Shown here piece by piece: positions 1-9,900 of a stretch of DNA of 40,492 nucleotides. The notes beneath the pieces are model-generated. The model worked only from the letters and a program-made list of their open reading frames with translations, did no database searches and was not told the DNA's origin. A program made the position numbers and the translations under genes. Source of the DNA: Solirubrobacterales bacterium (lineage in GTDB: Bacteria; Actinomycetota; Thermoleophilia; Solirubrobacterales; 70-9); contig JAGQUO010000010.1 in NCBI GenBank assembly GCA_020438445.1, positions 1-40,492 on the forward strand, given 5' to 3'. Each line of letters starts with the position of its first letter. The first letter of the stretch is position 1.

Positions 1-1872
<1,872 letters not shown>

Positions 1873-1876
<4 letters not shown>

Positions 1877-2298
1877 TGCTCGATCACGACGTGCTCGGGG
1901 TCGGCTGCGGCCTCGTCGGCGAACTTCGACGGGCACTTCGTGATCAGGCTGTCCTTCTCGGCCATGAAGGTCCCGCTCTCGTCGAGCCGCCCGGTAACGA
2001 TCACCTCGCGACCCTCGCGGAACGGATCGGGGACGACGCCGCTGTAGGCGACGGGAAGCGCCTCACCCCCCTCGCGGTCGGTGATGTCGAACTCGAGGTC
2101 GGCCCCGTCGCGCTTGTAGTCCTTGACCTCGCCGGTCAGCTGGTAGGTCTCGCTGCTCGGCCCGGCGGCGAGCACCTCGGAGGGCTCGCGAGCCTCGGTG
2201 CCGGCGCTGAACGACGTGTACACGAGCGCGACCGCAAGCAGAACGGCCGCCGTGAGCGCGACGACGAGACGGATCTTCCGCTTTCGATCCTGATCCAT
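1873..2298 (-). CDS. ccmE: Haem chaperone CcmE, cysteine (CxxxF) variant
   Basis: Membrane-anchored periplasmic-type haem chaperone that carries haem covalently and passes it to CcmF. From the ATG at 2298 it is 141 residues: a basic N-terminus (MDQDRKRKIR), one membrane anchor at about residues 10-28, then an OB-fold domain containing YQLTGEVKDY and DPFREGREVIVTGRL. The usual haem-binding motif HxxxY is replaced by C122-P-S-K-F126. Cys-type CcmE (CxxxY) is known in archaea and some bacteria; Phe in place of Tyr is a further change. An in-frame start 60 nt upstream exists, but it would place a Pro-rich stretch before the anchor, so I prefer 2298. First gene of the ccmE-ccmF operon. Confidence 0.9.
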
Positions 2299-2375
2299 CG
2301 GGCCGGGGATTATCGCAGGGTGAGGACGCCGGTCCGGGCTGAGCGGGAAGCGGGGCATTGCTATGAATAGGCGCC

Positions 2376-3080
2376 ATGGCAGAACCGCGAACCGTGCTGA
2401 TCACCGGCGCCTCGACCGGCATCGGGGCCGCAACCGCGAAGCGGCTGCGGGAGATGGGCGACCGCATCGTCCTGGCGGGCCGCCGCGAAGGTCCGCTGGA
2501 CGAGCTCAAGGCCGACCTCGGCGGTGGGGACGACGTCCTCGTGAAGCCCTGCGACGTCACCGAATGGGACCAGGTCCGCGAGCTCGCCGATGCGGCCGTC
2601 GAGGCCTACGGCGGCATCGACGTCGTCTTCGCCAACGCGGGCTTCGGGGCCTCGCGCGGATTCCTCGAGGAGTCGCCCGAGCACTGGCGGTCGATGGTCC
2701 TCACCAACGTCCTCGGGGTGGCGCACACGATCCGGGCGACCCTCCCCCACATGCTCGAGCGCGGCACCGGGCACTACCTGATCACGAGCTCGGTCGCCGG
2801 CCGCCGCGCCCTTCCGGGGTCCCTCTACTCGGCGACCAAGTGGGCCGCGACCGCGATCGGCGAGTCCCTCCGTCAGGAGCTCCGCCAGATGCACGAGAAC
2901 GATCGCATCAAGGTCACGCTGATCGAGCCCGGGATGGTCGACACACCCTTCTTCGACGACCGCCCGAGCGGCGTCCTCGAGGCTGACGACATCGCCGCCG
3001 CCGTCGTCTACGCGGTCACGCAGCCCGGCCGCGTCGACGTCAACGAGATCCTGATCCGCCCGAGCTCGCAACCGACCTAA
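2376..3080 (+). CDS. Short-chain dehydrogenase/reductase
   Basis: NAD(P)-dependent oxidoreductase of the classical SDR family, 234 residues, cytosolic. The Rossmann motif TGASTGIG is at residues 10-17, an NAG-type segment (FANAGFG) follows, and the catalytic Ser138-Tyr151-Lys155 set sits in SSVAGRR and YSATK. The C-terminal IEPGMVDTPF is the usual PG motif after the active site. The substrate cannot be read from the sequence. It is divergent from ccmE, sharing a gap of about 77 bp that must carry both promoters, and its stop codon directly abuts the 3' end of the tRNA-Gly gene on the other strand. Its position between two halves of the cytochrome maturation locus looks incidental. Confidence 0.9.
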   Translation: MAEPRTVLITGASTGIGAATAKRLREMGDRIVLAGRREGPLDELKADLGGGDDVLVKPCDVTEWDQVRELADAAVEAYGGIDVVFANAGFGASRGFLEESPEHWRSMVLTNVLGVAHTIRATLPHMLERGTGHYLITSSVAGRRALPGSLYSATKWAATAIGESLRQELRQMHENDRIKVTLIEPGMVDTPFFDDRPSGVLEADDIAAAVVYAVTQPGRVDVNEILIRPSSQPT

Positions 3081-3150
3081 GCGGGTGAGGGGAATCGAAC
3101 CCCCGTCACCAGCTTGGGAAGCTGGTGCTCTGCCATTGAGCTACACCCGC
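3081..3150 (-). tRNA. tRNA-Gly (anticodon CCC)
   Basis: Read on the minus strand, all four arms fold: acceptor GCGGGTG/CACCCGC, D stem GCTC/GAGC with loop AATGGCA, anticodon stem CCAGC/GCTGG with loop TTCCCAA, and a T arm with loop TTCGATT (one G-T pair in the stem). Positions 34-36 of the 7-nt loop read CCC, decoding GGG glycine codons. Length is 70 nt with a 4-nt variable loop. No CCA is encoded; the following bases are TTAGG, which include the stop codon of the convergent SDR gene. Confidence 0.95.
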
Positions 3151-3206
3151 GGGGCGCGACCATTCTAGGCAGGGTCGGGACCTTGCATCTCTAACCTTTC
3201 GCGCCC

Positions 3207-3731
3207 GTGTCGAATCGTGGATTCATCGCCGTGCTGGCGGCAATCGCGTTCATCGCCCTGCTCGCGTTCGGGCTGATCGCCAAGAAGGGCGCCGAGATCG
3301 CCGTCGGTGAGCCCGCTCCCGATGCGGCGATGCAGAGGCTGGACGGCAGCGGGACGACCAGCATCTCGGACTTCGAGGGCAGCTGGGTGCTGGTCAACTT
3401 CTGGGCCTCCTGGTGCAAGCCGTGCGAGGAGGAGTCGCCGGCGATCGAGAAGTTCGCTCGGGCCCACCGTGGAGATCTGGTCGTGCTCGGGATCAACTCC
3501 GAGGACAACAGCGTCGACGCCGGAGCGTTCATCGACGAGTACGGCCTGACGTGGGACATGGTCAAGGACACCGGCGACCGCAGCGACGCCTACGGGGTGC
3601 TCGGTTTCCCGGAGTCCTTCCTCGTCGACCCGGCCGGAGACCTGGCACTGATCCAGCGCGGCCCGATGGACGAGAGGTTCCTCGACGAGCGGGTGGCACC
3701 GCTGATCGAAGGATCGGGTGGATCCGGGTGA
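3207..3731 (+). CDS. ccmG: CcmG/ResA-type membrane-tethered thioredoxin
   Basis: Thiol-disulfide oxidoreductase that keeps the CxxCH cysteines of apocytochrome c (or those of CcmH) reduced before haem attachment. The 174-residue product starts at GTG 3207 and has an N-terminal signal anchor (residues 5-25), then a thioredoxin fold with active site WC70KPC73. The cis-proline region reads GVLGFPESFLVD, as in CcmG/DsbE. It overlaps ccmH by 1 nt (TGATG), a strong sign of a shared operon. The family separates poorly from TlpA/ResA by sequence; the ccmH neighbour is what favours CcmG. Confidence 0.9.
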   Translation: MSNRGFIAVLAAIAFIALLAFGLIAKKGAEIAVGEPAPDAAMQRLDGSGTTSISDFEGSWVLVNFWASWCKPCEEESPAIEKFARAHRGDLVVLGINSEDNSVDAGAFIDEYGLTWDMVKDTGDRSDAYGVLGFPESFLVDPAGDLALIQRGPMDERFLDERVAPLIEGSGGSG

Positions 3732-4192
3732 TGCGCATCGCCGCAACCTTCGCCGCGGTCGCCGCACTGATCGCTCCTGCGGCCGCAGGCGCCCAGAACG
3801 CCTCGCTTCCCGACATCGAGGACGAGGTGATGTGCACCATCTGCGGGACCACCCTGCAGCTTTCGAGCTCACCCCAGGCCGAGCGTGAGCGGGTCTTCAT
3901 CAACGACCTGATCGCACAGGGGCTGACGAAGGACGAGATCAAGGACGAGCTCGTCAAGGAGTACGGCCCGGAGGTCCTGGCGGTGCCCGGCGACGACGGG
4001 TTCGACCTCGTCGGCGGGTGGGTGCTGCCGGTCGTCGCCGTCCTGGTCGGAGCCGGGCTCGTGGTCCTCGCGGCCCGGAGGTGGCGGCGCGACCAGCGCC
4101 GCGACGACGCCGCAGCCCCCGCGCCGGCGGGGCCCGATCCGGCCTCCGAGGAATCGAAGCGGCTCCGGGAGGACCTCGAGCGGTACGGCTGA
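3731..4192 (+). CDS. ccmH: Cytochrome c maturation protein CcmH
   Basis: Apocytochrome c thiol-handling subunit of System I. The 153-residue protein has a signal peptide (residues 1-21, ending AAAGAQ), the redox pair C35-T-I-C38 within EVMCTICGTTLQ, the helical stretch with DLIAQGLTKDEIKDELVKEYG, and one C-terminal membrane helix at about residues 96-116 followed by a charged tail. This is the short CcmH/CycL form without the CcmI-type TPR domain. It is translationally coupled to ccmG. Together with ccmE and ccmF it shows the organism builds c-type cytochromes by System I. It ends 8 bp before the convergent gene at 4201. Confidence 0.92.
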   Translation: MRIAATFAAVAALIAPAAAGAQNASLPDIEDEVMCTICGTTLQLSSSPQAERERVFINDLIAQGLTKDEIKDELVKEYGPEVLAVPGDDGFDLVGGWVLPVVAVLVGAGLVVLAARRWRRDQRRDDAAAPAPAGPDPASEESKRLREDLERYG

Positions 4193-4193
4193 C

Positions 4194-4212
4194 CCGCGGC
4201 TCAGCGCCGCGG
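4194..4212. terminator. Small GC hairpin between convergent genes
   Basis: A 7-bp perfect stem (CCGCGGC/GCCGCGG) with a 5-nt loop spans the ends of two convergent genes. It has no T-run on either side, so a bidirectional terminator role is only a suggestion. Confidence 0.3.
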
Positions 4213-6078
4213 CTTCACGGTCAGCGACCGCGTTCGCGAGAGGGCCGGGGCCAGATAGGGCCAGCGCCGCTCCCGCGCAACCCGGAGCCGGAACCGGAAC
4301 CGGGCGGGCTCAGCGTAGAAGCGATCGAACCGGTACCGCATCCGCCAGCGCCCGCGCCGGTCCGTGCGGAACGCCCGGCCGACCGTACGGAACCTGCCGA
4401 TCCCGCTGCCGCGCACCTGAAGCTCGACCAGCTTGCCCTTCGGGAGGGCCGCTCCGTAGCTCCCGATCGAGCCCCGGAACACGACCCGGCGGCCGGCCCG
4501 AACCCGCTTCGGGACCGGCGCCATGTCGGCCCGCCCGCGCACCGACACCGACACCGGCTCCGCCTCCGCCGCGAGGTAGCGCCTCGAACCCGGCCAGCGG
4601 ATGGCGACGGTGCGGGAGGGCCCGCGGGAGAGCCGGACCCGGATCCGGCCGTTGGCGTCGGTCGTCGCGGTCCGGCCCGCGGGAGCCAGCGACGACCCGG
4701 GTGCAAAGCGCTCGGAGATCTCGACGTCGGCACCGGCGACGGGGTCCCCGCCGGCATCGCGCAGAACCGCGTCGAGCCGCGGCCGGGCGCCGTACGGAAC
4801 CGTCGCCCGCGATCGGCCCGCCACCGATGCGCCGAGGCGGGTCCGCTCGCGCAGCGGGAACGTGAGCACCATCTCGCCGCCGTCCGCCCGCGAGGTCGTG
4901 AGTGCCAGATTGCCGGCCCGGTCCGCCGCGACGGCACGGAAGACGTAGTCACCGGCGGGCTCGGCGCTCGAATCGACCCTGGCACGAAGCCGGCCTGCCA
5001 CGAGGCGGGTCGGCAGCTCGCGCCATGCGCCGCCGTCGACGGGTCGGTAGGAGATCGACCACCCCGCCACCCCGGAATGACGATCGGCGACGACGGCCGT
5101 GATCAGCTCCGGGTCGGCGGCAGAGGTCCGGTCGGCGAACGCGAGCTCCGGCGGTGCGTTGTCGACGTTCACGGTCCTCGTCACGCAGGCCGGAACGGCG
5201 TCGCCGCCGTAATCGCGCGCGCAGACGCGGAGCTCGTTCGCGCCGTCGGCGAACGGCGGCCTCGTCGTGTCCGCCGCGGCCTGGGCGGCGTAGGCGGGCG
5301 GGCAGGGACGAAGGCGGCGCACCTTTGCCGTCCCGGGGATCACCTCGCAGGGGACCGTCCGGGTCGGAGCCAGGCTGGAGCCGTTGACGCGGAGCTCCAC
5401 CGCGCGGACCCCGGAGCCCTCGTCGGAGGCGACGACACCGAGCGTCCCGCCGCCGCGATGCCAGCCCCCGGAGCTGAGCGATCCGCCCGGCAGCACGGCA
5501 GGCGGGCGGACATCCGCGATCGTGAGGTGGACCGAGCGGATCCAGGTCTTCGCCCGCTCGCTCGCCGGGCAGCCGCTCCGGTCCTCGCAGCCGAGGATCG
5601 CCGCGAAGCCGGGCCGGCCGGCGGCGCCGGGCTCGCGCCGGAAGTCGCGGAAGCCGGTTGCGTCGTCGCTGCCGCCGGCGATGCGACCCGCCTCCGACCC
5701 GTCCTCGCCGATCCACGCGAGGCGTGCCTCGTGTCCGGCGTCGTCGCGCAGCCGCGCCTCGGCCTCGACCGCCGCGATGCGCGCCCCGGTCGGCGCGTGC
5801 CACGAGATCCGTCCGTGCCGGCCCTTCGGCGAGCCGGTGATCGGGCGGATCTGCAGGGCGTTCGCGTCCTCGTCCTCCTCGCACCGGTAGAGGAAGCCGT
5901 AGTCGCCCCCGTTGACCCGGTCGAAGCGCGCATCGGCGTAGTCGCGGTTCGCCCGGTCGCACTGCACCACCTCGTAGGTTCCGGCTACTGCGCTCACCGG
6001 CGAGCTGAGGCCCGCACCGACGGCAAGCGCCGCCGCTGCGGCGGTCAGGGTCAGGCTGATCGTCCAGGGGTGCTTCAT
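4201..6078 (-). CDS. Secreted Ig-like repeat protein, function unknown
   Basis: A 625-residue exported protein with no recognisable enzyme motif. I chose the ATG at 6078 because it opens a classic signal peptide (MKHPWTISLTLTAAAAALAVG) ending near SAVAG; an upstream in-frame extension is Arg-rich and not signal-like. The first part (about residues 30-200) has several Cys, then come β-rich segments resembling Ig/Big domains: one with GSGVRAVELRVNG, one with DRHSGVAGWSISYRP, and one like carboxypeptidase-regulatory or Big_1 folds (GGDPVAGADVEISERF). The C-terminus is strongly Arg-rich and basic. Multi-domain secreted proteins of this style are common in Solirubrobacterales-like genomes (general recollection). 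A surface role is inferred only from the signal peptide and repeats. Confidence 0.75.
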   Translation of the reverse strand: MKHPWTISLTLTAAAAALAVGAGLSSPVSAVAGTYEVVQCDRANRDYADARFDRVNGGDYGFLYRCEEDEDANALQIRPITGSPKGRHGRISWHAPTGARIAAVEAEARLRDDAGHEARLAWIGEDGSEAGRIAGGSDDATGFRDFRREPGAAGRPGFAAILGCEDRSGCPASERAKTWIRSVHLTIADVRPPAVLPGGSLSSGGWHRGGGTLGVVASDEGSGVRAVELRVNGSSLAPTRTVPCEVIPGTAKVRRLRPCPPAYAAQAAADTTRPPFADGANELRVCARDYGGDAVPACVTRTVNVDNAPPELAFADRTSAADPELITAVVADRHSGVAGWSISYRPVDGGAWRELPTRLVAGRLRARVDSSAEPAGDYVFRAVAADRAGNLALTTSRADGGEMVLTFPLRERTRLGASVAGRSRATVPYGARPRLDAVLRDAGGDPVAGADVEISERFAPGSSLAPAGRTATTDANGRIRVRLSRGPSRTVAIRWPGSRRYLAAEAEPVSVSVRGRADMAPVPKRVRAGRRVVFRGSIGSYGAALPKGKLVELQVRGSGIGRFRTVGRAFRTDRRGRWRMRYRFDRFYAEPARFRFRLRVARERRWPYLAPALSRTRSLTVKPRR

Positions 6079-6164
6079 CGCATCCGTCTCCTCGGCTCGG
6101 GTCCGGCGCCCGCTCGGCGCCCGCACCCGTAGACCCCGCGCGCCGGGACGGCGCCCCACCCGGC

Positions 6165-6398
6165 TCAGGGCCGGCGATCGTGCGCCGCCGCAACGAGCGC
6201 TTCGAGCACCGCCGCCGCGGGGCGCTCCGCGCCGGGCGACGCGGCGGCGAGCTCACGCAGGAAGGTCGTACCTGCCGCGGCGTCGAGCACCGGGAGGATC
6301 AGCTCGAGCTCGGCGCCGAGAGCAGGATCGCGCCCGAGCGCGGCGCCGATCGCGCTCCGCTCGCCGGGCGTCAGCCCGTGCTCGTCGTACGCAGGCAT
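6165..6398 (-). CDS. Small hypothetical protein (77 aa)
   Basis: Predicted 77-residue acidic, Ala-rich helical protein beginning MPAYDEHGLTPGERSAIGAAL. I do not recognise a family. It follows the two small genes upstream on the same strand (46 bp after the 71-residue gene), which supports it as a third operon member, and its codon positions show the expected G/C bias. No signal peptide or membrane segment. Could be a spurious open frame. Confidence 0.45.
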   Translation of the reverse strand: MPAYDEHGLTPGERSAIGAALGRDPALGAELELILPVLDAAAGTTFLRELAAASPGAERPAAAVLEALVAAAHDRRP

Positions 6399-6444
6399 GC
6401 AATGGGCAAAGCCCGAGAACGGATTTCGCGCCCCCCCGGCGAGA

Positions 6445-6660
6445 TCAGCTCTCGCGCTCCGCCTCGATCAGCTCGCCGGCGACGGCGAAGAGCTCTTCCC
6501 CCCGAGGATCGGAGGCTTCGACCGCCACCTCCTCGCCGCCCTCGAGCCGGATCCTGACGAACGGCAGGCTCCGCAGCTTGCGACGGCGAAGGTAGGCCAT
6601 GCCCTCCTCGCCGTAGGAGCTGACCCGGTCGATCAGGAAGCGATGGGGCTTCTCGATCAC
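6445..6660 (-). CDS. Small hypothetical protein (71 aa) coupled to roadblock gene
   Basis: A 71-residue protein starting at a GTG that overlaps the upstream stop by 4 nt (GTGA), the same coupling seen elsewhere in this window. It begins MIEKPHRFLIDRVSSYGEEG, then a basic stretch (AYLRRRKLRSLPFVRIRLEGG), then an acidic helix. I do not recognise the family. The overlap with the roadblock-like gene suggests joint expression and perhaps a physical partnership, which is inference. Confidence 0.6.
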   Translation of the reverse strand: MIEKPHRFLIDRVSSYGEEGMAYLRRRKLRSLPFVRIRLEGGEEVAVEASDPRGEELFAVAGELIEAERES

Positions 6661-6992
6661 GGCGCCACAGGGCCGAGCCGGCGCAGGGCGTCCCGGAGGT
6701 CGCAGAGGACGAGCGAAGCCAGCGAGAAGCGATCGGCGATGCCGATCGCCGAGGCGTGCTCGCCGCGAACCGCGAACACCTCGCCGCCGTCGATGCCGAC
6801 GTGGACGTGGACCGGGGGTGGCCGGTCCGGATCGGAGGCCGCCTCCCAGATCCGGCTCGATTGTTCGGCCCAGTCGTTCGCAGCGGTCGCGGCGAGGACC
6901 TCGCCCCCGGGGCCGATCAGCGCGCACGAGCGGAGGCCGGCCGACTCCTCGATCAGCTCGGCTGCGATTGCTTCCGCCCGCGGCTCATCCAT
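6657..6992 (-). CDS. Roadblock/LC7-like domain protein
   Basis: A 111-residue cytosolic protein that resembles a single roadblock/LC7 (MglB-like) domain: an N-terminal helix (AEAIAAELIEESAGLRSCAL), a strand-turn-strand IGPGGEVLAAT, a central helix, then VHVHVGIDGGEVFAVRG and a C-terminal helix. In actinobacteria such proteins often partner small GTPases or act as dimeric scaffolds, but no GTPase gene is seen here. An alternative ATG at 7019 has a better ribosome site (GGTGA a few nt upstream) and would add nine residues. Family assignment rests on pattern similarity only. Confidence 0.6.
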   Translation of the reverse strand: MDEPRAEAIAAELIEESAGLRSCALIGPGGEVLAATAANDWAEQSSRIWEAASDPDRPPPVHVHVGIDGGEVFAVRGEHASAIGIADRFSLASLVLCDLRDALRRLGPVAP

Positions 6993-7045
6993 CGCCGCGC
7001 CCGCCCTGCCCACATCCATCCTTCACCTGCGGGAACATAGCGGCG

Positions 7046-7186
7046 ATGGATCTCGTCAGAGGGTCATGGATCACGATCGTCGCGATCTGCCTGGTCGCCG
7101 CGCTGCTGGTCGCGATCAACGGCTATACGGGGTATGCGATCACCCTCGTGGCCGTCGGGCTCGCGGCCGCGGTCAACCTGACCTGA
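7046..7186 (+). CDS. Small membrane protein (46 aa)
   Basis: Open frame of 46 residues starting MDLVRGSWITIVAICLVAAL, with two hydrophobic helices (about residues 8-23 and 30-45) joined by a short INGYTG turn. It starts 53 bp from the divergent roadblock-like gene and stops 3 bp before the convergent transporter gene, filling an otherwise empty gap, which makes it credible. Function unknown. Confidence 0.5.
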   Translation: MDLVRGSWITIVAICLVAALLVAINGYTGYAITLVAVGLAAAVNLT

Positions 7187-7189
7187 CGC

Positions 7190-8092
7190 TCAGCCCTGCC
7201 GCAGCGGACCGGCGCCCCTGGGGCGATAGGAGTCCTCCGGCTCGACGTGGATCAAGACGTCGGCGTTGGCGAATTCGGCTTCGATCGCGTCCCTCAGCCG
7301 GTGAGCTTCGCGATGCGCCTCCTCGAGGCTGGTCCCGGCGCGGAACTGGACGTGGAGGTCGACGTGCCGCCGGGAGCCGGCCCGGCGACCGCGCAGCTTG
7401 TGATACCCCGCCATCGCGGGCTCCCGGGCTCCGGCGATGACCTGCTCGATCCGATCCATCTCGTCCTCGGGCAGCGCCTCGTCCATGAGCACCCGCCCGG
7501 ACCGCAGGGCCAGCCTGATCCCGGTTCCGACGATCGCGCCCGCGACCAGCAGGGCGGCGATCGAGTCGAATGCCGCGTTGCCGGTGATCTTCACCAGCAG
7601 CAGACCCGCGAGGACCGCCACCGACGTCAGCGCATCGGCCCTGAGGTGCGCCGCGTCGCCTTCGAGCGCCGGCGACTCGAGGACCTGCGCCCGCCGGTAC
7701 AGGTAGCCGGAGACGACGAGGTTGGCGACGATCGAAGCGGAGATGATCGCGATGCCGATACCGATCGAATCGACTTCGGAACCGTTGACGAGCCTGCGCA
7801 CCGCCTCGATGACGATGATCGCGGCTCCGAGCAGGATCAGCATGGCCTCGGCGCCCGCGGCCACGTTCTCCGCCTTCTCGTGACCGTACGGATGGTCCTC
7901 GTCGGCCGGCTCGTCCGCCTTCCGCACCGACACCAGGGCGATCAGCGATGCGATCAGGTCGATCGACGAATGGACCGCCTCGGTGAGGATCGCGATCGAC
8001 CCGGTCAGGACGCCGGCGACCACCTTCAGCACGATCAGGACGCAGTTCGACACGACCGAGAGCCATGCCGCCCCCGCCTTGGTCGACGTCAT
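7190..8092 (-). CDS. Cation diffusion facilitator (CDF) metal efflux protein
   Basis: Proton-coupled divalent metal exporter of the inner membrane, 300 residues. The transport-site motif H41SSID45 lies in TM2 and the partner motif H149LRAD153 in TM5. The DEDHPYGHEKAE segment after TM2 is typical of the family, and a cytoplasmic metal-binding ferredoxin-like domain makes up the C-terminal third (HVDLHVQFRAGTSLEEAH). HxxxD in both sites fits zinc/cadmium-type selectivity in known members, but the metal is not certain. The ATG overlaps the rdgB stop by 4 nt, so it is the last gene of the rph-rdgB-CDF operon. Confidence 0.93.
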   Translation of the reverse strand: MTSTKAGAAWLSVVSNCVLIVLKVVAGVLTGSIAILTEAVHSSIDLIASLIALVSVRKADEPADEDHPYGHEKAENVAAGAEAMLILLGAAIIVIEAVRRLVNGSEVDSIGIGIAIISASIVANLVVSGYLYRRAQVLESPALEGDAAHLRADALTSVAVLAGLLLVKITGNAAFDSIAALLVAGAIVGTGIRLALRSGRVLMDEALPEDEMDRIEQVIAGAREPAMAGYHKLRGRRAGSRRHVDLHVQFRAGTSLEEAHREAHRLRDAIEAEFANADVLIHVEPEDSYRPRGAGPLRQG

Positions 8093-8685
8093 TCCGCGAC
8101 CGCCACGATCGGCGCGATCGCGCGCGCCGCCCGGCCGCGGTGCGAGATCGCATGCTTCTCCGCCGCGCTCAGCTCGGCCATGGTCCGGCCGTCGTTCAGA
8201 TCGGATGGCACGAAGGCCGGGTCGTAGCCGAAGCCCCCGGTGCCGCGGGGTTGCTCGGCGAGGGTGCCCTCGCATCTGCCCTCGCGAACCGTCTCCGCGC
8301 CGTCCTCGGCGACGAAGGCGATCGCGCAGACGTAGGCTACGGAGCGGTCGGCGGTCGCAGCGACCTCCTCGAGGAGCAGCGCGAGGTTCTCCTCGTCGGT
8401 CGCGTCCTCCCCGGCGTACCGGGCCGAGCGGACGCCCGGGCGGCCTCCGAGCCCGGCGGCCGCGATCCCGGAGTCGTCGGCGATCGCGGCCAGGCCGGTC
8501 TGCTCGCGGGCGGCACGCGCCTTCCCGAGGGCATTGGCCGCGAACGTGTTCCCGTCCTCGGGTGGCAGCTCCACCTCCGCCGGAAGCGGCACCAGATCGA
8601 CCCCGGCGAGGATCTCCCCCAGCTCCGCGAGCTTGTGTTCGTTGCGGGTGGCGACGACGATCGTTCGCCGTGGCCTCCCGGTCAC
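8089..8685 (-). CDS. rdgB: RdgB/HAM1 non-canonical purine NTP pyrophosphatase
   Basis: House-cleaning enzyme that hydrolyses dITP, XTP and ITP to monophosphates so they are not built into DNA or RNA. The 198-residue product starts at GTG 8685. Family motifs are clear: [11 protein letters not shown] at the N-terminus, [12 protein letters not shown], the active-site [25 protein letters not shown] region, [13 protein letters not shown], and near the C-terminus [12 protein letters not shown]. It overlaps rph by 4 nt at its start and the CDF gene by 4 nt at its end. The rph-rdgB order is common in bacteria. Confidence 0.95.
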   Translation of the reverse strand: MTGRPRRTIVVATRNEHKLAELGEILAGVDLVPLPAEVELPPEDGNTFAANALGKARAAREQTGLAAIADDSGIAAAGLGGRPGVRSARYAGEDATDEENLALLLEEVAATADRSVAYVCAIAFVAEDGAETVREGRCEGTLAEQPRGTGGFGYDPAFVPSDLNDGRTMAELSAAEKHAISHRGRAARAIAPIVAVAE

Positions 8686-9410
8686 GCCCCCGTCGCCTCC
8701 TCCTGGACGGCACGCAGCTGCGCGATCCCGGTCTCGGCGAGCGCCAGCAACTCGTCGAGGGAGGCCCGCGAAAGCGGCGTCTGCTCGGCCGTCGCCTGGA
8801 CCTCGACGAGCCCTCCGTCGCCGGTCATGACGACGTTCGCGTCGACCTCCGCGCGCGAGTCCTCCGAGTAGTCGAGGTCGCAGAGCGCCCGGCCGTCGAC
8901 GACGCCGACGCTCAGCGCGGCGACGGTTCCCGTGAACGGCAGCGAGCTCAGCTCGCCGTTCTCCACGAGCCCCGACAGGGCGAGGTTCAGGGCGACGTAC
9001 GCCCCCGTGATCGACGCGCAGCGGGTCCCCCCGTCGGCCTGGAGAACATCGCAGTCGACCCAGACCGCACGTTCCCCGAGCGCTTCGAAATCGACGATGA
9101 CCCTGAGCGCCCGCCCGATCAGCCGCTGGATCTCGATCGACCGGCCGTCCGGCCGCCCCCGCTTCGAATCGCGCTCCTTCCGTTCCCCGGTCGAGGCCGG
9201 GAGCATCGCGTACTCGGCCGTGACCCATCCGGTTCCGCGGCCCTTCATCCACCGCGGGACCTCCTCCTGGATGGACGCGGTGCAGATCACGCGGGTCTCG
9301 CCGATCGAGATCAGGGCCGAGCCGTCGGCAGTGCGGACGAACCCGGGCTCGATCGTCACCGGACGCATCTGAGCTGCCGAGCGCCCATGGCTTCTCTCCA
9401 CCGCCGTCAC
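8682..9410 (-). CDS. rph: Ribonuclease PH
   Basis: Phosphate-dependent 3'-5' exoribonuclease that trims tRNA 3' ends. The 242-residue product starts at GTG 9410, giving [17 protein letters not shown], which lines up with the usual DGR..QLRPV start. [18 protein letters not shown], the Arg-rich [18 protein letters not shown] and the active-site [19 protein letters not shown] are all present, as is the normal length. The gene leads the rph-rdgB-CDF set; the upstream gap holds a GC hairpin. A tRNA without encoded CCA in the same window agrees with a need for tRNA end processing. Confidence 0.96.
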   Translation of the reverse strand: MTAVERSHGRSAAQMRPVTIEPGFVRTADGSALISIGETRVICTASIQEEVPRWMKGRGTGWVTAEYAMLPASTGERKERDSKRGRPDGRSIEIQRLIGRALRVIVDFEALGERAVWVDCDVLQADGGTRCASITGAYVALNLALSGLVENGELSSLPFTGTVAALSVGVVDGRALCDLDYSEDSRAEVDANVVMTGDGGLVEVQATAEQTPLSRASLDELLALAETGIAQLRAVQEEATGA

Positions 9411-9430
9411 GGCGCCAGTGTCCCAGATCA

Positions 9431-9459
9431 GCGCCCGCCCGCCCGTCCTCGGCGGGCGG
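9431..9459 (-). terminator. GC-rich hairpin after pilin-like gene
   Basis: A perfect 10-bp stem (GCGCCCGCCC/GGGCGGGCGC) with a 9-nt loop lies between the stop of the pilin-like gene and the rph start. It lacks a U-run, as is usual for many high-GC genomes, so termination is plausible but unproven. Confidence 0.45.
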
Positions 9460-9476
9460 GCGCCGCGTCGACGGCT

Positions 9477-9731
9477 TCAACCGCCGAAGGTGATCTTCTG
9501 AACCCCCTGGATGATCTTCTTGGTGATCGCCTCGGCCATCTCCTTGCCGATCCCCGAGAGGCTCCCGAGGCCGCCGACGGCGGCGACCATGCCGCCCATC
9601 AGCGCCGCGACCAGCAGGACGAGGCCGACGTACTCGACCGTGCCCTGCCCGCGCTCGGCCGCCAGATGCCCGCGGACCCATCCGGCCGCTCGCAGCGCCC
9701 GGCAGTGGGCCGCACCAAACCATGCGTACAT
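9477..9731 (-). CDS. Flp/Tad-type pilin-like protein
   Basis: An 84-residue protein (ATG at 9731) with the class III prepilin pattern: a long leader of about 28 residues, cleavage site G28/Q29, Glu at +5 and Tyr at +6 (RGQGTVEYVGL), then a hydrophobic helix LVLLVAALMGGMVAAVGG and an amphipathic tail. Flp pilins polymerise into Tad pili after cleavage by a TadV-type peptidase. No other tad gene lies in the window, so the machinery must be elsewhere or the protein has another exported role. The start could be 27 nt further upstream, but the chosen ATG gives a more normal leader. Confidence 0.7.
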   Translation of the reverse strand: MYAWFGAAHCRALRAAGWVRGHLAAERGQGTVEYVGLVLLVAALMGGMVAAVGGLGSLSGIGKEMAEAITKKIIQGVQKITFGG

Positions 9732-9900
9732 CGTGGACTCCCTTCTCCGGTTCCGCACCGGATCGATTGACGCGATCGATGCTTCGCCCGGTGAACCGAC
9801 CGATCAATGCCCATGTGTGCCGATCCGGTGGCGGTCCGGTGCCGACATTGGGAAATCGGGTTCCGGCGATGCCCCCCGATCGCGTAACCTGCGGCGGCCG

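Noticed and set aside
3081-3150. tRNA-Gly with anticodon TCC or GCC
   Set aside because: With a 5-bp anticodon stem and 7-nt loop TTCCCAA, positions 34-36 are CCC.
4018-6132. 704-codon plus-strand frame opposite the Ig-like protein
   Set aside because: Arg/Pro/Gly-rich with no motif, while the minus strand has a signal peptide and β domains.
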